From assembly GCA_020435965.1 (NCBI GenBank), contig JAGQYS010000033.1, positions 1 to 42,576 of the forward strand: a DNA stretch of 42,576 nt, written 5' to 3'. Each line of letters begins with the position of its first letter. The first letter of the stretch is position 1. Made by a program: the position numbers and the translations under genes. The notes under the pieces were generated by a model. It did no database searches. It was not told the origin of the DNA and was given only the letters and a program-made list of their open reading frames with translations. The stretch comes from Flavobacteriaceae bacterium. Its GTDB lineage: Bacteria > Bacteroidota > Bacteroidia > Flavobacteriales > Flavobacteriaceae. This document shows positions 34,298 to 42,576 of this stretch, piece after piece.

Positions 34298-35179
34298 CTA
34301 TTTTAGATTGTAACCAAAACGTTTTAGTTGATTTTGGTTACTTCTCCAATTTTTATTAACTTTTACATAAAGCTCTAAATGCACTTGTTTACCAAAGAAT
34401 TGCTCTAAATCCTTTCTAGCTTCTACACCAACACGTTTTAAGGCAGACCCTTTATGACCAATGATGATTCCTTTTTGGGTTTCGCGTTCTACCATAATAA
34501 CAGATCGCATTCTGATAATATTTTCTTCTTCAAAAAATTCTTCTGTTTCAACTTCAACTGCATAAGGAATTTCTTTTTTGTAGTGTATTAATATTTTCTC
34601 TCTAATGCTTTCGTTTACAAAAAATCGTTCTGGCTTGTCTGTTAATTGATCTTTTGGATAAAAAGGAGGTGATTCTGGTAGCAGTTCAATTATTCTATTA
34701 AAAACCTCTTTTACATTAAATCCTTCTAAAGCTGAAATTGGAAAAAACTCAGCATTCGGAACTTTGCTCTGCCATAAAGCGGCTTGCTCTTCTAATTGTT
34801 CCTGATTAGATGTATCTATTTTATTCAATAATAGTAAAACAGGAATTTTAGAATTGGTTATTTTATTAAAAAACGCTTCGTCTTTAAGCTCTTTTTCACC
34901 AATTTCAACCATATAAATCAAAATATCTGCATCATCAAAGGCAGATTTTACAAAATCCATCATAGAAGTTTGTAACTCGTAAGCTGGTTTAATAATTCCT
35001 GGAGTATCAGACAATACTACTTGAAAGTTATCACCATTAACAATACCTAAAATTCGGTGACGAGTTGTTTGAGCTTTTGAAGTAATGATGGATAACTTCT
35101 CGCCAACAAAGGCATTCATTAACGTTGACTTTCCAACATTTGGGTTTCCAATAATATTTACAAAACCAGCTTTGTGCAT
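34298..35179 (-). CDS. era: GTPase Era
   Basis: 293 residues from the ATG at 35179 (MHKAGFVNIIGNPNVGKS). G motifs GNPNVGKST, DTPGI and NKID; a C-terminal KH domain with KGIIIGHKGSALKRVG that binds the 3' end of 16S rRNA. It acts in 30S maturation. Convergent with the small membrane protein gene, 2 bp apart. Confidence 0.97.
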   Translation of the reverse strand: MHKAGFVNIIGNPNVGKSTLMNAFVGEKLSIITSKAQTTRHRILGIVNGDNFQVVLSDTPGIIKPAYELQTSMMDFVKSAFDDADILIYMVEIGEKELKDEAFFNKITNSKIPVLLLLNKIDTSNQEQLEEQAALWQSKVPNAEFFPISALEGFNVKEVFNRIIELLPESPPFYPKDQLTDKPERFFVNESIREKILIHYKKEIPYAVEVETEEFFEEENIIRMRSVIMVERETQKGIIIGHKGSALKRVGVEARKDLEQFFGKQVHLELYVKVNKNWRSNQNQLKRFGYNLK

Positions 35180-35197
35180 AAATTTGATTTTATGCTG

Positions 35198-35205
35198 CAA
35201 AGGTA
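35198..35205 (-). promoter_or_regulatory. era: -7 box of the era promoter
   Basis: TACCTTTG on the minus strand, within the same ATTACCTTTGCAGC 14-mer as der, about 20 nt before the start codon. Confidence 0.6.
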
Positions 35206-35339
35206 ATTTAATTTTTTTGATGACATTAACTATTAATTACGATGATTTAGAGGTAACTATAGCCAAAGTTGTAAATAAAACTTGAAAATTGACAGATTGT
35301 AGAATTTGATTTGATTTATTGGTCGATTAGTATATATTT

Positions 35340-35939
35340 ATGCTTGAGATGCAAACTATTAAATCTAAACCCTACCAATCATTTGAACAAAACCAAGTCA
35401 TTGACGCCATAAAAATCAATGACACTGATACACTCAAGCATTTATATACAACCAATTATTACAAAATTGAAATTTTAATTTTAAAAAACAATGGCACCAA
35501 AGAACATGCAAAAGACATTTATCAAGATGCCTTTTTGGTCTTTTGGAGAAATGTTAAACAAGACAAATTTGTGCCACAAAATGAAAATTCAATAAGTGGT
35601 TATTTATATACCATAGCTAAACATAAATGGATGGATTATTTACGTTCTAAAAATTACAAAAAAACCGTTGTGTCATCGGCTATACTTGATATTGAAGTGT
35701 CTGAAACAGATTTTGATAAAATTAATGATGACAAAATCAACGACGAACGATTACATAGTGTAATGCACGCCTTTAAAGTTTTAGGTATGCCATGTAAATC
35801 TTTATTGACAAAATTTTATTTTGAAAAAAAATCGATGAAAGACATTGCAAAAGAGTTACAATTAGATGCAGCATCAACAAGAAATAAAAAGTACAGATGC
35901 ATGCAAAAACTGAGAGAATTAGCCCTAAACCTAAAGTAA
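35340..35939 (+). CDS. ECF-type sigma-70 family RNA polymerase sigma factor
   Basis: 199 residues. Region 2 spans roughly 40-115 (DIYQDAFLVFWRNV; ISGYLYTIAKHKWMDYLRSKN) and region 4 spans about 140-195 (YFEKKSMKDIAKELQLDAASTRNKKYRCMQKLREL). It is the first gene of a three-gene operon with a membrane TPR protein (4 bp after) and a CHAT protein. By analogy with other Bacteroidota sets it probably drives its own operon or secreted products. The target promoters are not known. Confidence 0.88.
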   Translation: MLEMQTIKSKPYQSFEQNQVIDAIKINDTDTLKHLYTTNYYKIEILILKNNGTKEHAKDIYQDAFLVFWRNVKQDKFVPQNENSISGYLYTIAKHKWMDYLRSKNYKKTVVSSAILDIEVSETDFDKINDDKINDERLHSVMHAFKVLGMPCKSLLTKFYFEKKSMKDIAKELQLDAASTRNKKYRCMQKLRELALNLK

Positions 35940-35943
35940 AACA

Positions 35944-36675
35944 ATGAACCCAAACACAGGTATAACACAAGAATTACTTGAATTTATTGAACGTTGCTTA
36001 AACAAAACTGCAACTTCAGAAGAACTTCAAGATTTTGAATATCGCTTAAAAAACGATCCAGAGTTCAAAACCCAAGTAACAGAAATTAAGACTTTGCTTT
36101 TTGGCATAGAGTCCCAAGCCCTAAAAGAAAAACTCGACGATTTTCATAAAGAGCTTACTGAAGAGCAAGACCAAAAAGTGGTGTCAATAAAATTTGAGCA
36201 TTTTAGAAAAATTGCCGTTGCAGCCATTTTGGTAATAGCATTGGGAAGTTTATGGCTTTTTAGAGGCAATGCCAATGAGAAATTGTACGCTAAACATTTC
36301 TCTCCAGACCCTGGATTGCCAACCATGATGAGCGAAACCCAAAATTTTGAGTTCTATGATGCCATGGTAAACTATAAACAAGGCGAATACCAAACAGCCC
36401 TTGACAAATGGCAACTGTTGCTCCAAAGCAAACCACAAAACGACACCTTGAACTATTTCATTGGCGTGGCGAAAATGGCAAACAAGCAAGAGAAAAAAGC
36501 CATTGAATATCTTGAAACCGTAACCCTTTCAGAAACCTCGGTTTTCAAAAACGAAGCTTATTATTATCTTGGATTAGCCTATTTAAAGACTGATAATATT
36601 GAACTTGCAAAAAAAAACCTTACCTTTAGTTCTGTTGATAATAGCAAAAAGATTCTTTCAGAGTTAAACAACTAA
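35944..36675 (+). CDS. Membrane-anchored TPR protein, anti-sigma-like
   Basis: 243 residues. A cytoplasmic N-terminal part (1 to about 85) has LLEFIERCLNKTATSEELQDFEYRLKND, which resembles the N-terminal region of Bacteroidota anti-sigma proteins. A TM helix follows (IAVAAILVIALGSLWLF) and then a periplasmic region with TPR-like units (YQTALDKWQLLLQ; AYYYLGLAYLKTDN). Its place directly after an ECF sigma gene supports an anti-sigma role; that is inference. The next gene starts 14 bp after the stop. Confidence 0.75.
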   Translation: MNPNTGITQELLEFIERCLNKTATSEELQDFEYRLKNDPEFKTQVTEIKTLLFGIESQALKEKLDDFHKELTEEQDQKVVSIKFEHFRKIAVAAILVIALGSLWLFRGNANEKLYAKHFSPDPGLPTMMSETQNFEFYDAMVNYKQGEYQTALDKWQLLLQSKPQNDTLNYFIGVAKMANKQEKKAIEYLETVTLSETSVFKNEAYYYLGLAYLKTDNIELAKKNLTFSSVDNSKKILSELNN

Positions 36676-36688
36676 TAATTCATTGCTT

Positions 36689-39600
36689 ATGAAGTGTGGT
36701 TTTTGCTATTATAAAATAGCTTTTTTTTGCTGTCTTTTCTTTTTGCCCATATCTGTATTTGCACAAAATGAGAACTTGATTAATCATAAAATAATTGATT
36801 CCTTTTTAGTGAAAGATTTGGTTAAAAAGGCCGACTCTTCATTGAAAGCCCAATTACATTATTTACAACAAAATAATTTACTGGATTCCCTTCACAAGTA
36901 TCCTTATTATATTGGAAAAGTTACGATGATACAAGCCAATGCTAATCAAGGAGCAAAAGATGCAGAGTCTTTTATTGAAAAACTCAAGATAAAAACAAAT
37001 AACAAACGTGTTCTTTATAAATCTCTACTAAGCTTAGCCGATTTTTATGATGAAATAGGAGAAAACTCAAAATCTTTAGAGGTTACCAAACAAGCTCTAA
37101 ATGCTGTTTTAGTAATCGAAAATGCTAATCCAGAAGAAATAGGGAAAGTACTTTATAATATTGGCGCAACTTATTTAACATTAGGGAATATTAGAGAAGC
37201 AAAGTCATATTTTCTAACAGCATTAAATAATTTTGAATCGTATGATGCGACTTCCAAAAGTCAACTTTCCGATGGTTATAATGCTGCTGGAGCATCAATG
37301 TGGTTATCATCAAAACTTGATAGTGCCAAATATTATTACGAAAAAGCCATTAAAACTATTAATACTGCAAAAGGCGATAGTATTGAAAACCTGTATTTAG
37401 GTAATGTAATCAAATCCAATGTATCACTTTTAGAGTACACTCAAGGCAATTTGGCCGATGCTGTCGAAATTCAAAATGAAGTCATAAGCACATACCAAAC
37501 CGTTATTAATAATTGCTTAGACGAAAACATTGTATCAAAAGCAAAACGTTATCAATCGCGAGCTATTTCAAATCTTGCTGTATTTTATAACGAGCAAGGC
37601 AACCTCAAAAAAGCGAATGAGGTTATTACTTATTCCTATAACAAATCAAAAAATATTCTAGAGCCTAACGATATCACTCATGCAAGTAGACTAATTCAAA
37701 TTGGCCAATCTTATATTTCACTCAAAGAGTATGAAAAAGCTATTGAGACATTAAACCAAGCCATCAAACGATTTGATGTTTATGATTTGGAAAACCCTTA
37801 TTGGAAAGCAACTGGATTACATGCTCTAGCTGAAGCTCATTTAGGGCAAGGCAATAAAGAATTAGCTAAAATTTATTACACTGAAAGCGACCAGTTATTC
37901 AAAAAAGCGTTAGGTGAAAATTTCGACGCTGAATTTCTTGGGTTTTTAAGAAACAAAGCCTTATTCCTAGCTGATCTTGGTGAAAAAGAAAATGCCTTAG
38001 AAACTGCAAAAGAAGCTTATAATTATGTAATAAAAAACGATGAGAAAACTAATTTTTCTTTAGTAAAACACCTACTTAATTTAGCTAAGGTTAATTATGT
38101 TTTAAAAGAATATGAAAGTGCACTAAGGTGGATTGAAACTGCAGAAAATTATCTAGATGAAAGATTGAAAAATGCGAATTCAAAAGCAGATTCAATTCAA
38201 ATAGAATTCAATAGACCAACATTAATACTTCTTAAAACAAAATCATCTTTCGGGCTTAAAGATAACAAAGACGATACATTTATTAAAAATCAAATAGAAC
38301 AATTAGATAATGCAACAAAAATACTGGAGCAACGTAAAACCACTATTTATAAAAATGAAGATATTAATCTATTGCTAGCAGAACACAAAGATATCTCAGA
38401 TTTTTCAAAACAACTATCATTAAACCTATTTGAGAGAAACGGCAATCAAGTTTATTTAAACAAACTCGTAGAACAACATGAATCAACCATTTACAATAGG
38501 ATCAGAACACGTTTAAATTTAAAAAACACCTTAAATTTTGCCGATGTCCCAAAGGAAGTTCTTATTCGTGAAAACACATTAAAAAAAGATATTGCCAACA
38601 GTTTAAATGAACCTTCATCTACTTTTGATTCTTTTTTGAAAGCTGAAAATTCATGGCAAATATTTTTAGACACATTGCAACAAAACTATCCTAAGTATTT
38701 TAATATGAGGTATGCTAAGATAGAAACAGATCTTAGCAATTTACAAACCAATATTCCCGAAAACACTGTAATTGTACGTTATTTTTTTATAGATAACATA
38801 CTTTATGCTTTTGTAGTTTCAAAGCAAGAAAAAAATTTATTTAAACTCTCTACAACAGATGTTGTCAAGCATATTTTAGCACTTTCAGAAAATCAGTCAG
38901 ACATCACAACAGTTAGCAATATGCTTCATGAGCTTTACAAAGCACTTTGGCAGCCCCTAGAATCAAAAATAAAGACTGAAAAAATCATTATTATCCCTGA
39001 TGGCGAACTCTTTAATTTAAGTTTTGAAACTTTAACACCAACAAAAATAAAATCCTTTAATGAACTGTCAACAAAAAGTTTATTGGCAACTCATAATATT
39101 TCATATAACTATAGCTTATTGTTACTTGACAAGAACAGAAAACCTATAGAGTATGAAGAAAATTTTGTTGCTTTTGCACCAGAATTCAACAATAAAATGA
39201 AAGAAGATTATAGCCTTTCAATAAAAGATTCAATTAATTTAGACAAAACCTATTTAAACTTATTGCCTCAGCCTTTTAGCGTAACTTTAGTTAAAGACTA
39301 TTCCAAATTATTTAATGGAACTTCATTTATAAATGAAAAAGCTTCAAAGCAAGTTTTTACTAAAGAAGCAAACGAGCATAAGATTATCCATATTGGAACT
39401 CATGCTGAATCCAACAACATATCACCAGAATTATCGCGATTAATTTTTGCCAAAGACAATAGTGATAAAAACAACTCGCTCTACACCTACGAAATTTATA
39501 ACCAGAATCTTAATTCTAACCTTGCCATATTAACAGCTTGCGAAACAGGAAAACCAACGTATCAGTCTGGTGAAGGAATGATCTCATTGGCACATGCTTT

Positions 39601-39940
39601 TAATTATGCAGGAAGCGAAAGCATATTAACAAGTCTCTGGAAAATTGACGAGCAATCCAGTACAAAAATCATTGAATCTTTTTACAATTATTTATCCAAA
39701 GGGTTGCCAAAAGACAAAGCTCTAAAAAAAGCGAAATTGGATTATATATCTACTGCTGAAGGGCGAACTATAAATCCACAATATTGGGCTGGTTTGGTTT
39801 TAATTGGTGACACAGCTCCTATTGATATTTCTACGACGCAATCTTTTTGGTTACCTCTTTTAGCTGTGCTTTCCATTTTAGTTTTAGTTTTTGTTTACTT
39901 ACGCAACAGAAAAATCACTAAAAAACAAGAGATGCTATAA
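36689..39940 (+). CDS. TPR-CHAT protein (caspase-like protease fold), exported and membrane-anchored
   Basis: 1083 residues from the ATG at 36689; a TTG two codons upstream is less likely. A signal peptide (YYKIAFFCCLFFLPISVFA) is followed by many TPR units (about 90-500), a helical linker and a C-terminal CHAT domain (about 750-1040). The catalytic dyad is intact: H905 in IIHIGTHAES and C951 in AILTACETG. A final TM helix (FWLPLLAVLSILVLVFVYL) with a basic tail anchors it, so the CHAT domain should face the periplasm. CHAT proteases are separase and caspase relatives; TPRs probably recognise a partner. Substrate unknown. Last gene of the sigma operon. Confidence 0.88.
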   Translation: MKCGFCYYKIAFFCCLFFLPISVFAQNENLINHKIIDSFLVKDLVKKADSSLKAQLHYLQQNNLLDSLHKYPYYIGKVTMIQANANQGAKDAESFIEKLKIKTNNKRVLYKSLLSLADFYDEIGENSKSLEVTKQALNAVLVIENANPEEIGKVLYNIGATYLTLGNIREAKSYFLTALNNFESYDATSKSQLSDGYNAAGASMWLSSKLDSAKYYYEKAIKTINTAKGDSIENLYLGNVIKSNVSLLEYTQGNLADAVEIQNEVISTYQTVINNCLDENIVSKAKRYQSRAISNLAVFYNEQGNLKKANEVITYSYNKSKNILEPNDITHASRLIQIGQSYISLKEYEKAIETLNQAIKRFDVYDLENPYWKATGLHALAEAHLGQGNKELAKIYYTESDQLFKKALGENFDAEFLGFLRNKALFLADLGEKENALETAKEAYNYVIKNDEKTNFSLVKHLLNLAKVNYVLKEYESALRWIETAENYLDERLKNANSKADSIQIEFNRPTLILLKTKSSFGLKDNKDDTFIKNQIEQLDNATKILEQRKTTIYKNEDINLLLAEHKDISDFSKQLSLNLFERNGNQVYLNKLVEQHESTIYNRIRTRLNLKNTLNFADVPKEVLIRENTLKKDIANSLNEPSSTFDSFLKAENSWQIFLDTLQQNYPKYFNMRYAKIETDLSNLQTNIPENTVIVRYFFIDNILYAFVVSKQEKNLFKLSTTDVVKHILALSENQSDITTVSNMLHELYKALWQPLESKIKTEKIIIIPDGELFNLSFETLTPTKIKSFNELSTKSLLATHNISYNYSLLLLDKNRKPIEYEENFVAFAPEFNNKMKEDYSLSIKDSINLDKTYLNLLPQPFSVTLVKDYSKLFNGTSFINEKASKQVFTKEANEHKIIHIGTHAESNNISPELSRLIFAKDNSDKNNSLYTYEIYNQNLNSNLAILTACETGKPTYQSGEGMISLAHAFNYAGSESILTSLWKIDEQSSTKIIESFYNYLSKGLPKDKALKKAKLDYISTAEGRTINPQYWAGLVLIGDTAPIDISTTQSFWLPLLAVLSILVLVFVYLRNRKITKKQEML

Positions 39941-39955
39941 CTAGCATCTCTTTTT
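39928..39955 (+). terminator. Intrinsic terminator of the sigma-TPR-CHAT operon
   Basis: A perfect 10-bp stem AGAGATGCTA / TAGCATCTCT with a TAAC loop and a five-T run. The CHAT stop codon lies in the loop. Confidence 0.9.
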
Positions 39956-40066
39956 CCCAAAAAAATAATTGATTATCCTAACTATCAATTTATTATTACT
40001 AATTTTTTTGGTTACTAAACTCTCTTACAAAAGGGAGTTAAGCTTCTTTGTTATAAAACTCCTTTA

Positions 40067-42576
40067 TTAATTTGAAATAACTAACCTTTTTACTATAAAT
40101 CCTATTTCCGAATTTATTTTTACAAAATAAACTCCATTTGAGTAATTTTTTGTCTCAATGGTTCTATCTGAAATATTATTACTCAAATCTATTTTTTCGA
40201 TGAAGCTTCCCTTTATATCAACAATTTCAGCACTAACCAATTTTACATTAGTGTTGTTTTTAACAGTGAATTTATATGCTGCTGGGTTTGGAAATAAAAC
40301 AATGCTATTTTCAGAAAATTCTATATTTTCAATGCTTAACGTGTCTTCAACAGTGACTTTAAAAGTACATAATGCAGAATTTCCCGAATCATCTGTAACC
40401 TCAACCGTAATTGTATGCTCGCCAATTCCTAAAACAGTTCCAGCAACAGGTAATTGAACACGATCTAAATCACTGTCACAATTATCAGACGACACAACAT
40501 CTCCTTCCTGAAAATAATTAGGGACTGTATAGTTTCCTCCTGGTGCACTAACTGTAAAATCTGTTGGACAAATAATTTCAGGAGAAGTGTTATCAGATAA
40601 TGTAACCGTTGCAGTCGCTGATGCACTGTTGCCGCTTTGGTCGGTTACAGTAAGTTCCACTGTGTTATCACCTAAATCTGAACAAGTAAAATCTGTGATG
40701 TCCAAACTCATGCTGGATATTGAACAGTTGTCTGTTGAGCCATTGTCTATCTGACCTGCTGTAACCGTTGCGTTTCCTGAAGTATCCAAATGTACTGTAA
40801 GATTTTGCGTTATCACTATTGGATTTATGGTATCCTCGACTGTAACCGTTGCAGTCGCTGATGCACTGTTACCACTTTGGTCTGTAACTGTGAGCTCTAC
40901 TGTATTGTCTCCCAAGTCTGCACATGTAAAATCTGTGATGTCCAAACTCATGCTGGATATTGAACAGTTGTCTGTTGAGCCATTATCTATCTGACCTGCT
41001 GTAACCGTTGCGTTTCCTGAAGCATCCAACTGTGCTGTAATATTTTGTATTGTTACTGTTGGGCTTATGGAATCTTCAACCGTAACGGTTGCATCTGCAC
41101 TTGCGGAGTTTCCTACTTCGTCTGTAACAGTTAGGCTTACAGTATTGTCGCCTAAATCTGCACACGTGAATGTAGTTACATCTAAACTCAAATTTGCAAT
41201 AGAACAGTTGTCAGTAGAGCCATTGTCAATATCACCAGTAGTGATGGAGGCATTTCCAGATCCATCCAACTGAACTGTGACATCTTGAACAACCACTGTT
41301 GGAGTTATGTTGTCCTCGACAGTAACCGTTGCACTTGCAGTAGCGCTGTTACCACTTTGGTCAGTAACTGTGAGCTCTACTGTATTGTCTCCCAAGTCTG
41401 CACATGTAAAATCTGTAATGTCTAAACTAAAACTTGAAATTGAACAGTTATCACTTGAACCGTTGTCAACCTGACCTGTGGTAATGGAAGCATTCCCTGA
41501 AGCATCCAACTGAACTGTAATATTTTGTGTTGTCACTGTTGGGCTTATGGAATCTTCAACCGTAACGGTTGCATCTGCACTTGCGGAGTTTCCTACTTCG
41601 TCTGTAACAGTTAGGCTTACAGTATTATTGCCTAAATCTGCACAAGTGAAATCAGTGATATCCAAAGCAAAAATCAAGTTTTCCTGAAGCGTACAATTGT
41701 CTACAGAACCATTATCTATTTGGTCTGCTGTTATGGAGGCATTCCCTGTAGCATCGAGTTGAACTATTATGTTTTGTGTCACAACGGTTGGTGGTTCAAT
41801 ATCCAACTTATCAGAAATAGTCAATAAAACCGAGTTATCTCCAGGGTAAGTAATATCAAACGTATATTGCTTTCCTTCATAAACCGCAATTACTGGAGAT
41901 GTTAGATTTTTTGTTGTAATAGTTCCTGTCGTTGAAGCAACTGTAAAAGCATCTCCAATATTTGCCTCAAATCCCATTGCTATATTAACGCTACCATCAA
42001 AGATGACGTTAGTTCCAGTAATAGCTAATAAATCATATTCTGTACCTTGAGTCAATCCTTCTAGCTCCAAGTCTAAGACAGAAGTAGACGATGATTTAAA
42101 ATCACCCAAAACCGTTAAAATACCTGGAGAAGCTCCAGGTGCGAATGTGCCATCATTAGTAAAATTGGCAGCTGTTGGTAAATCTATAGTCGCAATTCCT
42201 TTTACAATACCATCTACAGTATTCGTAAAACCTAAACTTCCTATAAACTCAATTTCACCAGACTGAACATCTATTGTCCCTGAATTTGTAGTTGGAGGGT
42301 AAATATAAGTTATGCCAGCTATATTGGTTTTTGTTAACAATCCAGCATTAGAAAAACTAAAAGTCCCTCCTCCTGAATAAGAAATGGATGCATTATCCTG
42401 AAAATCCACAACACCTGACAAAGCATTGTTGAGCGTAGAGTCTCCATAAAGATATAAAAAGCCTGTAGATTGAAAATTAATAACGCCTTCATTGTTCAAA
42501 ACCGTTGTACCATTAATAATTTTTGAGCTTGTTGTTTGCATGTTGATCGTACTACTATTGGTCAATGTACCATCAC
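40067..42576 (-). CDS. T9SS-secreted repeat protein (HYR/Ig-like), 5' end outside the window
   Basis: The frame is open through the right edge (D-G-T-L-T-N-S), so the first part is missing. The visible part has beta-solenoid-like G/N/T-rich sequence, then five near-identical repeats of about 80 residues (pattern QLDxSGNA, IDNGSTDNC, DFTCADLG, VTDQSGNSA), each with two Cys. One classical HYR domain follows (ICPTDFTVSAPGGNYTV...TVEVTDDSGNSALC), then a type A T9SS sorting domain (VLFPNPAAYKFTVKN...NGVYFVKINS). Probable cell-surface adhesin or matrix protein. It is convergent with the CHAT operon. Confidence 0.88.
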   Translation of the reverse strand, partial: DGTLTNSSTINMQTTSSKIINGTTVLNNEGVINFQSTGFLYLYGDSTLNNALSGVVDFQDNASISYSGGGTFSFSNAGLLTKTNIAGITYIYPPTTNSGTIDVQSGEIEFIGSLGFTNTVDGIVKGIATIDLPTAANFTNDGTFAPGASPGILTVLGDFKSSSTSVLDLELEGLTQGTEYDLLAITGTNVIFDGSVNIAMGFEANIGDAFTVASTTGTITTKNLTSPVIAVYEGKQYTFDITYPGDNSVLLTISDKLDIEPPTVVTQNIIVQLDATGNASITADQIDNGSVDNCTLQENLIFALDITDFTCADLGNNTVSLTVTDEVGNSASADATVTVEDSISPTVTTQNITVQLDASGNASITTGQVDNGSSDNCSISSFSLDITDFTCADLGDNTVELTVTDQSGNSATASATVTVEDNITPTVVVQDVTVQLDGSGNASITTGDIDNGSTDNCSIANLSLDVTTFTCADLGDNTVSLTVTDEVGNSASADATVTVEDSISPTVTIQNITAQLDASGNATVTAGQIDNGSTDNCSISSMSLDITDFTCADLGDNTVELTVTDQSGNSASATATVTVEDTINPIVITQNLTVHLDTSGNATVTAGQIDNGSTDNCSISSMSLDITDFTCSDLGDNTVELTVTDQSGNSASATATVTLSDNTSPEIICPTDFTVSAPGGNYTVPNYFQEGDVVSSDNCDSDLDRVQLPVAGTVLGIGEHTITVEVTDDSGNSALCTFKVTVEDTLSIENIEFSENSIVLFPNPAAYKFTVKNNTNVKLVSAEIVDIKGSFIEKIDLSNNISDRTIETKNYSNGVYFVKINSEIGFIVKRLVISN

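Overview
The window is a 42.6 kb AT-rich chromosomal segment from a member of the Flavobacteriaceae (Bacteroidota). The evidence is a type IX secretion (T9SS) C-terminal sorting domain, a TonB-receptor-like outer-membrane barrel, GSCFA and PQQ-propeller exported proteins, lack of strong Shine-Dalgarno sites, promoter -7 boxes of the form TAnnTTTG, and housekeeping genes (alaS, der, era) of flavobacterial type. No rRNA, tRNA or CRISPR array was seen.

Region 1 (1-14.9 kb, all minus strand) is an aerobic phenylacetate (paa) degradation operon read right to left: tetR regulator, paaE, paaA, [four-helix-bundle gene], paaB, paaC, paaD, paaG, [DUF559 fused to a PLP ammonia-lyase], paaH, paaI, paaJ, [GIY-YIG gene], paaZ (with a C-terminal DUF1569/DinB-like extension), a crotonase (paaF position) and paaY. 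PaaABCDE epoxidises phenylacetyl-CoA, PaaG isomerises the epoxide to the oxepin, PaaZ opens the ring and oxidises the aldehyde, and PaaJ, PaaH and the crotonase carry out beta-oxidation. PaaI and PaaY are salvage or thioesterase functions. paaK (the CoA ligase) is not in the window. An 18-bp palindrome just downstream of a -7 box in front of paaE, and a 14/18-identical site at the left edge (43-60), look like operators of the TetR-type regulator.

The unusual part of region 1 is its load of short palindromic repeats: about 22 in 14 kb, against two in the other 28 kb. They sit at nearly every gene junction. Four form hairpins 6-7 nt upstream of start codons, some are translated in frame inside enzymes, one is nested in the loop of another, and three tiny non-paa genes (GIY-YIG nuclease, DUF559 nuclease-like, four-helix bundle) are each bracketed by a matching repeat pair. 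I read this as a mobile palindrome system with small cargo genes.

Region 2 (14.9-24.4 kb) holds a rhodanese, a Tat-exported aminotransferase, a 195-bp-period tandem repeat with hairpins and -7 boxes, and a two-component module (one NarL-type regulator and two paralogous TPR histidine kinases). A third copy of the repeat is the leader of the second kinase. A PQQ-propeller protein and a lipoprotein follow.

Region 3 (24.5-35.2 kb) is mostly housekeeping: GSCFA protein, alaS, a divergent M23 peptidase-MerR pair, an outer-membrane barrel protein, and der and era flanking a small membrane protein. der and era carry the same 14-nt promoter core.

Region 4 (35.3-42.6 kb) holds an ECF sigma factor, a membrane-anchored TPR anti-sigma-like protein and a 1083-residue TPR-CHAT protease-like protein in one operon, closed by a terminator. 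On the opposite strand is a T9SS-secreted adhesin-like protein with five near-identical repeats, cut by the right window edge.
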